Of a DNA stretch of 64,000 nt, positions 26,180 through 34,987 are shown in pieces; the first letter of the stretch is position 1, and each line of letters starts with the position of its first letter. A program made the translations under genes and the position numbers. This DNA is from ZC4RG30 sp039917615 (lineage in GTDB: Bacteria; Pseudomonadota; Gammaproteobacteria; Steroidobacterales; Steroidobacteraceae). The DNA is taken from NCBI GenBank assembly GCA_039917615.1, contig JBDSJD010000047.1, forward strand, positions 42,748-106,747, read 5' to 3'. The notes beneath the pieces were generated by a model. That model worked only from the letters and a program-made list of their open reading frames with translations. It was not told where the DNA came from and did not search any database.

Positions 26180-27796
26180 ATGTATCTCCCGTTCTTCGGC
26201 CTGGCCGAGAAACCGTTCTCGATCACGCCGGATCCGCGCTATCTCTATCTGGGTGGACGTCATGCCGAGGCGCTGGCGCATCTGGTCTATGGCATTTCCG
26301 AAGCGGGTGGATTTGTCCAGCTGACGGGCGAGGTGGGCACCGGCAAGACCACGGTGGTCCGCTCGCTGCTCGCCCGGCAGCCGGACAACACCGAGATCGC
26401 GCTGGTGCTCAACCCGCGGATGAATGCCAACGAGTTCGTGGCCACGCTGTGCGCGGAACTGGGCGTCGCGCTTCCCCATGATGCCGCCAGCAGCGAAAAG
26501 GCACTCATCGACAACCTCAATCGCCACCTGCTCCAGGCGCACGCGCAGGGCAAGCGGGTGGTGCTGATCGTCGATGAAGCGCAGAACCTGACGCCGGAGC
26601 TGCTCGAACAGGTGCGGCTGCTGACCAATCTCGAAACCGAAACGCAGAAGCTGCTGCAGATCATCCTGATCGGCCAGCCGGAACTGCGCGACATGCTGGC
26701 GCGCAATGATCTGCGCCAGCTCGCCCAACGCATCACCGGGCGCTACCACCTCGATCCGCTGTCGCGCGATGAGTCGACCGCTTACGTCAAACATCGCCTG
26801 CGCATCGCCGGTGCCACCGTCGATATCTTCACCGGCGGCGCACTGGCCGAGCTGTATCGCGTCAGTGGCGGTGTGCCACGACTGCTCAACATCATCGGTG
26901 ATCGTGCATTGCTGGGTGGATACGCGGAAGACCAGCATGTCATTACTGCCGCAGTGGTGCGCAAGGCAGCCAGTGAAGTGTTCGGTAGGCGCGTCACGCC
27001 GGCATGGTTGCCCTGGGCACTTGGCAGTGGCACCACAGTGGTGGTGGCCGGTGCCGCCATGCTCGCTTGGTCATTGCACAGTGCGCCGCGGGTTACGTTG
27101 GCAGCGCCGCAGGCATTGCCGGTTGCCGCGGCGCCAGTTGCAACTGCGCCGCCTGTCACTGCCCCAGCGCCGGATCTCGCAACATTGCTGCGCGACTCCA
27201 CGGGGGTCACGGATCTGGATGGTGCCTACAGCCGGCTTTTCGCACTCTGGTCCGCGCACTACGTGGCAGGCTCGGAAGATGCCTGCTCACAGGCATTGCG
27301 CCAGGGTCTGGAATGTCTGGATGAAGACGGCGGTATTGCAAACCTGCGCCGCTTCAACCGGCCAGCCCTATTGCCGCTCGAAGACCGCTCTGGAGCCATT
27401 CACCAGATTGTCGTAACTGGTCTCTGGCCCGAGCGCGCACGATTGCAGATCGGTGACAACACGCACGAGGTCACGCTGCCGGAACTGCAGGAACTGTGGA
27501 ACGGCAATTTCCTGTTGCTGTGGAAGCCTCCGCAATTCGACACCCGCAACCTGTCGCTGGGGTCGGAAGGCGAACCGGTCCACTTGCTGCGTCAGCGGCT
27601 GCGCCAGTGGGCCGGCCTCGCGCCTGACGACATCTCCCCGGACATATTCGACGAATCGCTGCGAACCCTTGTGCTGCAATTCCAGCGCCGCAATGCCATT
27701 GCAGCGGATGGCGTGGCAGGCACCCAGACCCAGGCCCTGCTGGACGGCGCACTTGCTGCCACTGATACACCGCGGCTTGGCGCGGCCGTGCCCTGA
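26180..27796 (+). CDS. gspA: GspA/ExeA-type ATPase with peptidoglycan-binding domain
   Basis: A 538-residue protein. The AAA+ domain begins MYLPFFGLAEKPFSITPDP, with Walker A GEVGTGKT at residues 50-57 and Walker B VLIVDEAQNLTPE near 130-142. One membrane helix (about 273-293, SGTTVVVAGAAMLAWSL) leads to a Pro/Ala linker and a periplasmic part ending in a PG_binding_1 domain (RTLVLQFQRRNAIAADGVAG). ExeA in Aeromonas, with ExeB, helps the type II secretion secretin cross peptidoglycan. gspB follows after 11 bases. No other type II secretion genes are in the window, so the pair may serve a secretin elsewhere or a different envelope machine. Confidence 0.9.
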   Translation: MYLPFFGLAEKPFSITPDPRYLYLGGRHAEALAHLVYGISEAGGFVQLTGEVGTGKTTVVRSLLARQPDNTEIALVLNPRMNANEFVATLCAELGVALPHDAASSEKALIDNLNRHLLQAHAQGKRVVLIVDEAQNLTPELLEQVRLLTNLETETQKLLQIILIGQPELRDMLARNDLRQLAQRITGRYHLDPLSRDESTAYVKHRLRIAGATVDIFTGGALAELYRVSGGVPRLLNIIGDRALLGGYAEDQHVITAAVVRKAASEVFGRRVTPAWLPWALGSGTTVVVAGAAMLAWSLHSAPRVTLAAPQALPVAAAPVATAPPVTAPAPDLATLLRDSTGVTDLDGAYSRLFALWSAHYVAGSEDACSQALRQGLECLDEDGGIANLRRFNRPALLPLEDRSGAIHQIVVTGLWPERARLQIGDNTHEVTLPELQELWNGNFLLLWKPPQFDTRNLSLGSEGEPVHLLRQRLRQWAGLAPDDISPDIFDESLRTLVLQFQRRNAIAADGVAGTQTQALLDGALAATDTPRLGAAVP

Positions 27797-27807
27797 GGGA
27801 CATCAAC

Positions 27808-28503
27808 ATGTCATTCATTCTCGATGCCCTGAAAAAAGCCGAGTCGGAGCGCAGCAGACATTCCGGGCCGGTGCTGATGGATGTGCGCGTTCGGGCGAGG
27901 CGGCAGCGCCTGCCCGTGTGGGCCTGGGTGTTGGGCTGCGTGCTGCTGGCGAATCTGCTGATGCTTGTCTGGCTGCTGCTCAAACCAGATGCGACGCCAC
28001 CTGCGGTTGTAGCACCGACACCAGCTGCCGCACCCTCAGCTGGCGCACCCTCACCGGTTGCCGCACCGCTGCAAGCGGCGCCCCCACCGATTTTGCCGCC
28101 TCCCGCATTGCCGCTGTCGCTTCCTGCCGCGCCACCACCTGCAGCGCAGCCCGTGGCAGAACCCGCTTCCGTAACAGCCGCGCCGCCAACCTTGCCTGCT
28201 GGCTTGCCTGCACCCACCACCGCACCCATCACGCGGCCAGTCGCGGCTGCGCCGGCACCAACTGGCGCCGACAACCTGCCCACCATGCAGGACCTGGTCA
28301 ACAATGGCGTGGCGCTGCCGACGCTGCGAATGAGTCTGCATGTCTATGACGAGTTGCCTGGCAACCGGTATGTGCTGCTGAATTCCAGGCGGCTGCGCGA
28401 GGGCGATGAACTGCCGGATGGCGTCAAGGTGGAACGCATTACGCCACGCGGTGTCGTGCTCGATGTTGGAGGCCGCCGCTTCCTGCTGGTGGCAGGCGGC
28501 TGA
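27808..28503 (+). CDS. gspB: GspB-type general secretion pathway protein
   Basis: A 231-residue bitopic membrane protein. It begins MSFILDALKKAESERSRHS, the conserved cytoplasmic start of GspB/ExeB, then has one membrane helix (VWAWVLGCVLLANLLMLVWLLL), a long Ala/Pro-rich periplasmic linker (about residues 60-150) and a C-terminal GspB domain with LRMSLHVYDELPGNRYVLLNSRRLREGDEL and VLDVGGRRFLLV. GAGGGA precedes the ATG. It works with the ATPase encoded 11 bases upstream. A weak hairpin followed by T residues lies downstream at 28568. Confidence 0.9.
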   Translation: MSFILDALKKAESERSRHSGPVLMDVRVRARRQRLPVWAWVLGCVLLANLLMLVWLLLKPDATPPAVVAPTPAAAPSAGAPSPVAAPLQAAPPPILPPPALPLSLPAAPPPAAQPVAEPASVTAAPPTLPAGLPAPTTAPITRPVAAAPAPTGADNLPTMQDLVNNGVALPTLRMSLHVYDELPGNRYVLLNSRRLREGDELPDGVKVERITPRGVVLDVGGRRFLLVAGG

Positions 28504-28567
28504 CGCTCGAGGCCAGCGGCCTTCCTGCCGCAACGCAACAAGCCGGGCCACGGTCTGGCATGTTGAA

Positions 28568-28591
28568 CCAGTCCTCAGAACTGGCATTTTT
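28568..28591 (+). terminator. Possible terminator after gspAB
   Basis: CCAGT (28568-28572) pairs with ACTGG (28580-28584) around a 7-base loop and is followed two bases later by TTTTT. The stem is short, so termination may be partial. The surrounding gap 28504-28784 holds no other gene that I can support. Confidence 0.35.
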
Positions 28592-28784
28592 CCCGGGGCG
28601 CAATTCACACATCGACGATGCAGGCGCGTGCCGGGGTTGTATCGCTCGCGCACGCTCGTAAAGTCCTATATACAAGAAGGGGCCGGTGGTGCCCGTTGCG
28701 AAACCAACTGCGCTGGAGACAGCCTTGACTGCTCACCCCACGGTCCGCGGCGAACACGCCAACCCGCCAGCTGAAGGAACTGGA

Positions 28785-30452
28785 ATGCGCACCAGGCAGA
28801 TCCGCGGCCTGATTGCTCTGACGAACGACCCGGCGCTGATCCGCGCACTGCAGGATCTGGCCACCGTAGGCATCGACGTCAGCGTCGTGCAAGACCTGCA
28901 CGATCTCACCGATGAACTACTGCAGCACACTGATGCCGCTGCGCTTGTCGATGCCGCCGCGCTGGATGCTCCTGTCGACGGTATGGTCGACGCCCTCACC
29001 CACCAGCTGCCGGATCTATGCCTGATGGTCGCTGGCCACGGCGCGGAGCAACTGCTGCTGGCCTCGCGCATAGCAAACCAGAGCGTATTCCGCTTCGTGC
29101 ACAAGCCTGCTTCCACTCAGCGCCTGAAGCTGTTCATGGATGCTGCCGCGCGGTCGCCGGAGCGCACTGGCAGCATCGCAATCCTCGCCACCGGCTCTTC
29201 CAGCAAAGACTTTCCCGCGCGCATCGAGACCGCGATGCGGGGCAAATCGCCGCGCATGCTCGCCAGCATTGGTCTGGCGGTCGTTGTTGCCAGTGCCGCT
29301 GCAGTCTGGGCATTCTGGCCGGCAGGAAAATCTGCGGACCGCAACGTCGCCCCGCAAGTAACCACCACGGCGCCGGTGACCGCGCGGCCGGGTGTGGCCG
29401 CGTTGGTCAAGCAGGCGAATCTGGCTCTCGCAGCGGGTAAATATGTGGCTTCCGACGGCACCGGTGCCGCGGAACTGTTTCGTGTAGCGCTCAAACTGGA
29501 CGCCAACAATCGGGCTGCCAGCGAAGGCTATGGCCGCGCCATCGATCAGGCGCTGCACCGTGCCGAAGAATCACTGCTCGCCGGCCGGTTGAACGAAGCC
29601 AGCAGCATCGCTGCGGCCGTGGATCTGATCGAGCCGCGCAATCCGCGCCTGGGGTTCCTCAATAGCCAGATTACGCGGGAAGTCGCGCGTGTGAGTACGG
29701 ATGACTCGCAGCGGCAGGCATTCGAAGCGATTCAGGTAAAGATTCGTGCGGCGCTGGCCAGCATGAAGGACAAGCTGAAACAAGGCGCGCTGATCGACCC
29801 CGCTGCCGGCAGCGCCGTGGCCAGTTTCCGTGAGGCCGAAGCGATCGGTGCGAACGATCCCACGGTCCGCAGCGCGCGTGAAACACTGATTGCCACATTG
29901 CTGACCGCCGCCGATGCCGAGCTCAGCTCACGCCGGCCGCCGTCTGCCAAGCGACTCGTAGACACCGCGCGCTCGATCAACAGCAATGCCCCGGGAATCG
30001 ATGTGTTGTATCGCCGCGTGGAGGAAGTGACCGCGCAGCTGGATGCGCCTGCGCCGGTGAAGGCTGCGCGCATTGAAGAACGCCTGCCACCACCTGCACC
30101 AGCTCCAGTTGAAGACGTTGCGGCGCCCGCTGCTTCACCCCCTGCCAGCAGCGCAGGAAACGAAGTCGTAGCCGCCAGCAAGTTGCGCCTGCTGCGTAGT
30201 CAGACACCGACGTATCCCGACCGAGCGTTGCAGCAGCTGGTTTCAGGCTGGGTCGAAATGGAATTCACCGTGGCGACGGATGGCTCGGTCAAGCAAATCG
30301 CCGTGACGAATTCAGAGCCCAGGAAAACCTTCGATGTCGCTGCGACCAATGCGCTGGCACGTTATCGCTTTGCCCCGGTGCTGAAGGACGGCACGCCCGT
30401 GACCGTGCGTGCACGCCTCACCATGCGCTTCGCGGCCCAGGACGCGAAGTAA
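28785..30452 (+). CDS. Pseudo-receiver / transmembrane / TonB-C fusion protein
   Basis: A 555-residue protein from the ATG at 28785, with AAGGA 6 bases upstream (GTG codons from 28686 give an N-terminal extension of no recognisable type). Residues 1-125 look like a CheY-type receiver fold: GLIALTNDP, AALVDAAAL with an Asp at the end of a strand, and FRFVHKPAS where the Lys-Pro matches the receiver KP. The usual Asp pair after the first strand is Asn-Asp, so phosphorylation is doubtful. A membrane helix at about 158-181 is followed by a helical TPR-like region and a C-terminal TonB domain (PTYPDRALQQLVSGWVEMEF, VTNSEPRKTFDVAATNALARY). The Ser/Thr kinase gene starts 9 bases downstream. Function unknown. 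Confidence 0.75.
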   Translation: MRTRQIRGLIALTNDPALIRALQDLATVGIDVSVVQDLHDLTDELLQHTDAAALVDAAALDAPVDGMVDALTHQLPDLCLMVAGHGAEQLLLASRIANQSVFRFVHKPASTQRLKLFMDAAARSPERTGSIAILATGSSSKDFPARIETAMRGKSPRMLASIGLAVVVASAAAVWAFWPAGKSADRNVAPQVTTTAPVTARPGVAALVKQANLALAAGKYVASDGTGAAELFRVALKLDANNRAASEGYGRAIDQALHRAEESLLAGRLNEASSIAAAVDLIEPRNPRLGFLNSQITREVARVSTDDSQRQAFEAIQVKIRAALASMKDKLKQGALIDPAAGSAVASFREAEAIGANDPTVRSARETLIATLLTAADAELSSRRPPSAKRLVDTARSINSNAPGIDVLYRRVEEVTAQLDAPAPVKAARIEERLPPPAPAPVEDVAAPAASPPASSAGNEVVAASKLRLLRSQTPTYPDRALQQLVSGWVEMEFTVATDGSVKQIAVTNSEPRKTFDVAATNALARYRFAPVLKDGTPVTVRARLTMRFAAQDAK

Positions 30453-30461
30453 CCCCCAACC

Positions 30462-31301
30462 GTGAGCGTCAAGGTGCCCTGTGACCTGATCCCGCGGTAC
30501 ACGCTGCTCGACACGCTGGGGGATTCCCCCAGGGCCACCGTTTATCTCGCACACAGCGCCGCGCTGGACCAGCAAGTTGCACTCAAGGTCAGCTGCGTCA
30601 CCGACGGCGAGGAACCCCTGTTTTCCCGCGAGTTCCAGGCCGTTGGCGGACTGCGCCATCCGGGGATCATCGACATCTACGACTACGGCATGTGTGACGG
30701 CCGTGAGTTCATCGCGATGGAATACTTTCCCTGCGGCGACCTCAAGGCGCATTTGCAGAACCCCCTGCCTGAACACGCGGCGCTGCGTTACCTGCAGCTC
30801 GTGGCCGTGGCGCTGACGGCGGTGCACCAGCAGGGAATACTGCATCGCGACCTGAAGCCGCCGAACATCATGCTGCGCGAAGACGGGCAGATCGTGCTGA
30901 TCGACTTTGGCATCTCCAAGCACATCGGACATGGCACGCGCAGCACGGCCGTCGGGGTGCTGCGCGGCTCACCGTATTACATGAGTCCCGAGCAGGCCCT
31001 GGGTCAGGATCTGGATGCACGCAGCGACCTTTACAGCCTTGGAGTTATCTTCTACGAGATGCTTACCGGCGCGCGACCCTATTCCGGGACCACGGCGATC
31101 GAAATTCTGCAGCAGCATGTGTCAGCTCCGGTGCCGCAGATGTCGCCCGCACTTGCGCCGTACCAGTCGCTGCTGGAGGGCATGATGGCCAAGTCGCCAG
31201 CGGCGCGTTTTTCCAGTGCGGCCGCGCTTCTGGAGGCTCTTGCGCAGATGACGCCTGTAGGCGCACCACTACAGACGGCTAACGCGTCCGCCTACAATTG
31301 A
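30462..31301 (+). CDS. Hanks-type Ser/Thr protein kinase, soluble
   Basis: A 279-residue kinase starting at GTG. ATP-binding Lys42 is in VALKVS, the catalytic loop HRDLKPPN is at 128-135, the DFG motif is at 148-150, and the activation segment ends GSPYYMSPEQ. The glycine-rich loop reads LGDSPRATVYLA and lacks the canonical GxGxxG. There is no membrane segment and no PASTA or other sensor domain, so input probably comes from a partner. The obvious candidate is the receiver/TonB fusion encoded 9 bases upstream, whose cytoplasmic N-terminus could dock or be phosphorylated. A glycosyltransferase gene follows 32 bases downstream. Confidence 0.88.
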   Translation: MSVKVPCDLIPRYTLLDTLGDSPRATVYLAHSAALDQQVALKVSCVTDGEEPLFSREFQAVGGLRHPGIIDIYDYGMCDGREFIAMEYFPCGDLKAHLQNPLPEHAALRYLQLVAVALTAVHQQGILHRDLKPPNIMLREDGQIVLIDFGISKHIGHGTRSTAVGVLRGSPYYMSPEQALGQDLDARSDLYSLGVIFYEMLTGARPYSGTTAIEILQQHVSAPVPQMSPALAPYQSLLEGMMAKSPAARFSSAAALLEALAQMTPVGAPLQTANASAYN

Positions 31302-31333
31302 TTGCTTGACGCCATCGGCTGGCGGCGGGTGCA

Positions 31334-32542
31334 ATGACCCCACAACAATCGCTGGGGTCAGGCATGCATCTTGTCGATACGACATTGTTCTATTCCCCAA
31401 CCAGCGGTGGGGTACGGCGTTACCTCAACGCCAAGCACAGTTGGTATGCCAGGCAGACTCCGTGGCGGCATACCCTGCTGGTGCCGGGCGCGGCAACCGC
31501 AATTCAACCGGGGGACACCAGCACGCTCTCCGGCGCCATTGTCCCCGGTACTTTCAATTACCGCCTGCCGCTGCAACCCCGCCGCTGGGCACAGCTGCTG
31601 GATGAACTGCAACCCGACATCATCGAAGCCGGCGACGCGTTCCATCCGGCATGGGCTGCATTGCGCGTGGCCGCACAGCGGGGCATTCCTGCAGTGGCCT
31701 TCTTCCATTCGCATCTGCCACGCTTGGTCGGCAAGCGCTGCGGCAGCGGCGTCGGCCAGCTCGCCGGTCGCTATCTGAGCTGGCTCTATGAGCGATTCGA
31801 CATGGTCTGCGCACCAAGCCGCGTGATGTGCGATTACCTGCGTTCGCTGGGTCTCACCCGGGTGGTGCTGCAACCGCTAGGCGTGGACGTCGATGTGTTC
31901 CATCCAGCGCAGCGTTGCCAGACCCTGCGCCGGGAGCTGGGTCTCAGGGATGACGTGCGTCTGCTGGCCTACGCCGGTCGCTTTTCAGCGGAAAAAAACA
32001 TCGACGTACTGCATACCGCATTCGCGCGACTCGGCCCGGGCTATCACCTGCTATTGATCGGCGGCGCAGAACGCCAGCGACCCGCTGCAAATATCACCGC
32101 CATTCCCTATCGCCGCGACAGTGCTGAACTTGCAGGGCTGCTGGCGTCGGCCGATGCGCTGGTGCACGCGGGCACCGCGGAGACCTTCGGCCTGGTCGTG
32201 CTCGAAGCCATGGCTTGTGGCCGTCCGGTGGTAGGTGTGTGTGCAGGTGCGATCGGAGAACTGATCGATAACCGGACGGGCTCCACAGCCGCCCGGGCCG
32301 ATGGCCGTCTGTTCGCACAGGCCATTCGCGATCTCTATGACCGCGACATCGAAGCCCTGGGGCAGGCAGCCCGGGCGAGGGTGCTGGAAAGGTTCAGCTG
32401 GGACCGCGCCCTGCAACACCAGCAGATGTTTTATGCCGCGCTGAGCGAAAAGAAACGGATCTTTCCCGAGGGCTGGGCCACTGCCAGCCGCGTTCCATCC
32501 GGCGACCAGCAGGTGCTGCCGGCCGGACCATCCAGCAGGTGA
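31334..32542 (+). CDS. GT4-type glycosyltransferase
   Basis: A 402-residue protein with a two-domain GT-B layout. The N-terminal part has TTLFYSPTSGGVRRYL, a typical acceptor-side start, then AFFHSHLPRLVG and PLGVDVDVFHP; the C-terminal nucleotide-sugar domain has YAGRFSAEKNIDVL, VHAGTAETFGLVVLEAMACGRPVVG and LLASADALVH. This matches mannosyl/glucosyltransferases of family 4. The acceptor is unknown; glycolipid or exopolysaccharide synthesis is plausible. The start could be the ATG at 31364 (MHLVDTTLF). Its last 112 bases overlap the convergent WD40 gene, and the final 35 or so residues look non-conserved. Confidence 0.87.
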   Translation: MTPQQSLGSGMHLVDTTLFYSPTSGGVRRYLNAKHSWYARQTPWRHTLLVPGAATAIQPGDTSTLSGAIVPGTFNYRLPLQPRRWAQLLDELQPDIIEAGDAFHPAWAALRVAAQRGIPAVAFFHSHLPRLVGKRCGSGVGQLAGRYLSWLYERFDMVCAPSRVMCDYLRSLGLTRVVLQPLGVDVDVFHPAQRCQTLRRELGLRDDVRLLAYAGRFSAEKNIDVLHTAFARLGPGYHLLLIGGAERQRPAANITAIPYRRDSAELAGLLASADALVHAGTAETFGLVVLEAMACGRPVVGVCAGAIGELIDNRTGSTAARADGRLFAQAIRDLYDRDIEALGQAARARVLERFSWDRALQHQQMFYAALSEKKRIFPEGWATASRVPSGDQQVLPAGPSSR

Positions 32543-33459
32543 ATATCCAGCGCCGCCCGGCTTTTCTGCGCCGGGCGCCACAGCACCACACGCCAGTCGC
32601 GTCCGGCGGAAACCAGCAGCGCGCCATTGGCCTGCCAGGCCAATGATTCGATCCGCTCTTCGTGCGCGTTGAGTTGCAGTGGTTCACTGCCCTCCGGGCC
32701 CTTGCCGCTGAAATCCCATACGACAATGCTGCTGGCGCCGGATGATGCCGAGGCGAGGTAGCGGCTGCTGGAACTCCAGCTGGTCTGGTCCACCTTGCCT
32801 TCGTAGCCACTCATGCGCGAGCGCTTGCGGCTGTTGATGTAGCGGAAGTTGATGGTGCCATCGGCGAGTCCGCTGGCAGCGACCTTCAGATCCGGGCTCA
32901 GCGCCAGCGTCAGCGGCGTGCCTTCCACCACGAACTGCGACACCTCACCGTTGTCGACGCGATCGACAAACATTGCCCCATTGCCAGCCGCAATGATCTC
33001 GTTGCGGCCCCGCCAGAGCAGATGTGACAGCGGACAGCTGTGCCCCCTCATTGTGCCAAGCGGCTCACCTGCACTGTCGAACACCAGCACGTCCTTGCTG
33101 CTGGCGAAGGCCAGGGCCTCGCCATCTGCGCGCCACGCAAGTCCTGCTGGCCAGCTTTTCGCACGATGTACGGTATGTGGAATGAGCGCATCGGCCTTGG
33201 CGCTCCACAGGCGCACGGAACCGTCCTGGGCGGAACTCGCCAGTAGCGCACCCTTAGGCTGCAAGGCCAGCTGCAGCACACCAGGCGCGTGCTCGCCAAG
33301 TTTTTGCACGGCGCCGTCGTTGGGCTGCACGCGATAGAGGCCCCCTTCGCCGCCGCCGGCAATCAGCGCCGAGCCATCGGGTGTCCACGCCAAAGCGACT
33401 GGAAAGTCTTCGATGGCACAGGTTGCGCCCGCCGCGAGGCCCGGCTTTGCGGTACTCAT
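32431..33459 (-). CDS. WD40-repeat beta-propeller protein
   Basis: A 342-residue protein made of about seven WD40 repeats, with units such as LAWTPDGSALIAGGGEGGLYRV, LQPKGALLASSAQDGSVRLWS and WQANGALLVSAGRDWRVVLWRP. No signal peptide or membrane segment is seen, so it is cytoplasmic and probably a scaffold. Its ATG overlaps the stop codon of the CobW-type GTPase (ATGA at 33456-33459), so the two are coupled and likely work together, for example in metal transfer. It is the last gene of a four-gene overlapping run. The 3' end overlaps the glycosyltransferase by 112 bases. Confidence 0.85.
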   Translation of the reverse strand: MSTAKPGLAAGATCAIEDFPVALAWTPDGSALIAGGGEGGLYRVQPNDGAVQKLGEHAPGVLQLALQPKGALLASSAQDGSVRLWSAKADALIPHTVHRAKSWPAGLAWRADGEALAFASSKDVLVFDSAGEPLGTMRGHSCPLSHLLWRGRNEIIAAGNGAMFVDRVDNGEVSQFVVEGTPLTLALSPDLKVAASGLADGTINFRYINSRKRSRMSGYEGKVDQTSWSSSSRYLASASSGASSIVVWDFSGKGPEGSEPLQLNAHEERIESLAWQANGALLVSAGRDWRVVLWRPAQKSRAALDIHLLDGPAGSTCWSPDGTRLAVAQPSGKIRFFSLSAA

Positions 33460-34829
33460 GCCAGGCAGGCGGAGAACCCCGCCAGCAACTCATCCCGGTC
33501 CAGCTTGCGTCCGATGAATACCAATTGGCTCGAACGTGCAGCGCCACCCCAGGGTCGGTCGGGACGACCATCGAACATCATGTGCACGCCGTGAAACACA
33601 TAGCGGCGCTCGTCGCCCTTTATGTTGAGGATGCCTTTCATGCGCAGGATGTCTTCACCATGACTCTGCAACAGATACGACAGCCAGTCGTTGACCTTGC
33701 GCGCATCCAGTGCACGTTCTTCGTGGATACCGATGGAGCCGATCTCTGCATCATGGTGATGCGATGCGAATGCACGCTCGGCGCCTGGGGACGTCGACAT
33801 CCCCAGACCAAACTCCTCTGGCGCATGTTCGGTGAACAATGCATACGCGCCGGGCTTGTCGATATCAATGCAGTACTGGCCGCCCATGCAGCTCATCGCA
33901 AGTGCGAATGGCACGGTGCCTGGCGCAATATGCCCGCCACTGTCTACCGCGCTTGCAGCTTCTGCAAACACCCGCACCGCAGGCTCGATCTGTGCAGCCA
34001 GCGCATCACTGCTGACCGTCGACATGGGAAGCAGCGCCACTTTCAGCGCCGCGTGGTCATGGCCATGGTGGTGGTCGTGGTCATGGTCGTGATGACCATG
34101 CCCGTGCTCGCCGGCGGCCTTCAGGACATGCCGGCCCGCCGCAAGCTGGTAGGCGCCCGCCCACTCGAACGGGTATTGCGGCTCAAGGAACGCGCTATCC
34201 ACAGCCAGCGCACGATCCAGATCGAACGCGCCTAGCCCCAGAACCACATCTATCGGCACTTCCGCATTCACTGCGCGGTGTACGCGTGCGGTGCCGTTGA
34301 TGCCGCGGATCTTCTGCTCGATGCGCGCCAGATCGGTGACGCTCACCAGATCGGTCTTGTTGAGGATCACGACATCCGCGAAGCCCACCTGGATCGCAGG
34401 CTCCTTCAGGTCGTTCAGATGCTGCTCGAAGTGCCGCGCGTCCACCAGCGTCACAATGGCATCCACCACGAACTGGTCCTTCAGGTCATCGTCCAGGAAG
34501 AAGGTCTGCGCCACCGGTCCCGGGTCGGCCATGCCCGTGGTTTCGATCAGAATGTAGTCGAAACGCTCGCGGCGCTTCAGCAGCTGCCCCAGCACGCGGA
34601 TCAGGTCGCCACGCACCGTGCAGCAGATGCAGCCATTACTGGTCTCGAAGATTTCTTCTTCCGCGCCAATGACCAGCTGGTGATCGACGCCCACCTCGCC
34701 GAACTCATTCTCGATCACGGCGATGCGCTTGCCGTGATTCTCGGACAGGATGCGGTTGAGCAGTGTGGTCTTGCCGGCACCGAGAAACCCGGTCAGTACC
34801 GTAACGGGAATGCGTGCAGTCTTGTTCAT
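33456..34829 (-). CDS. CobW/COG0523-family GTPase, His-rich metallochaperone
   Basis: A 457-residue G3E GTPase from the ATG at 34829. Walker A GFLGAGKT is at residues 14-21, the metal-binding CxCC motif GCICC at 66-70, a guanine-recognition NKTD follows, and a loop near residues 237-260 has about ten His alternating with Asp and Gly (HGHGHHDHDHDHH...). The C-terminal CobW domain ends FIGRKLDRDELLAGF. COG0523 members deliver zinc or cobalt to client proteins; the His-rich loop points to zinc or nickel. The frame can extend to 34916, but that would cover the upstream small gene, whose stop overlaps this ATG (ATGA). No Zur box was recognised. Confidence 0.9.
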   Translation of the reverse strand: MNKTARIPVTVLTGFLGAGKTTLLNRILSENHGKRIAVIENEFGEVGVDHQLVIGAEEEIFETSNGCICCTVRGDLIRVLGQLLKRRERFDYILIETTGMADPGPVAQTFFLDDDLKDQFVVDAIVTLVDARHFEQHLNDLKEPAIQVGFADVVILNKTDLVSVTDLARIEQKIRGINGTARVHRAVNAEVPIDVVLGLGAFDLDRALAVDSAFLEPQYPFEWAGAYQLAAGRHVLKAAGEHGHGHHDHDHDHHHGHDHAALKVALLPMSTVSSDALAAQIEPAVRVFAEAASAVDSGGHIAPGTVPFALAMSCMGGQYCIDIDKPGAYALFTEHAPEEFGLGMSTSPGAERAFASHHHDAEIGSIGIHEERALDARKVNDWLSYLLQSHGEDILRMKGILNIKGDERRYVFHGVHMMFDGRPDRPWGGAARSSQLVFIGRKLDRDELLAGFSACLA

Positions 34830-34987
34830 GTTCCGTATCTTTTCTCGATCAGTTTTTGTACCAGCCGCAGCCTCATGCATTTCATGACCAGCCACCATTG
34901 CAGTCGCCGGGTCCACGGCGCGCGCGTCAGCTTCACAGCCGCACGAAATTCATGTTCCAGCGAGGTGTGGCGCGGCAGCTCACTCAC
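34826..34987 (-). CDS. 53-residue basic small protein between methyltransferase and CobW GTPase
   Basis: A GTG at 34987 overlaps the methyltransferase stop codon (GTGA), and the TGA at 34826-34828 overlaps the CobW ATG (ATGA). The product is VSELPRHTSLEHEFRAAVKL, then TRAPWTRRLQWW, LVMKCMRLRL, VQKLIEKRYGT: highly basic, with an amphipathic or hydrophobic centre and a WW pair. A four-base overlap at both ends is strong evidence of a real, coupled gene. Otherwise this would be a 150-base gap. Family not recognised; a peptide partner or metal-delivery adaptor for the GTPase is only a guess. Confidence 0.55.
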   Translation of the reverse strand: MSELPRHTSLEHEFRAAVKLTRAPWTRRLQWWLVMKCMRLRLVQKLIEKRYGT

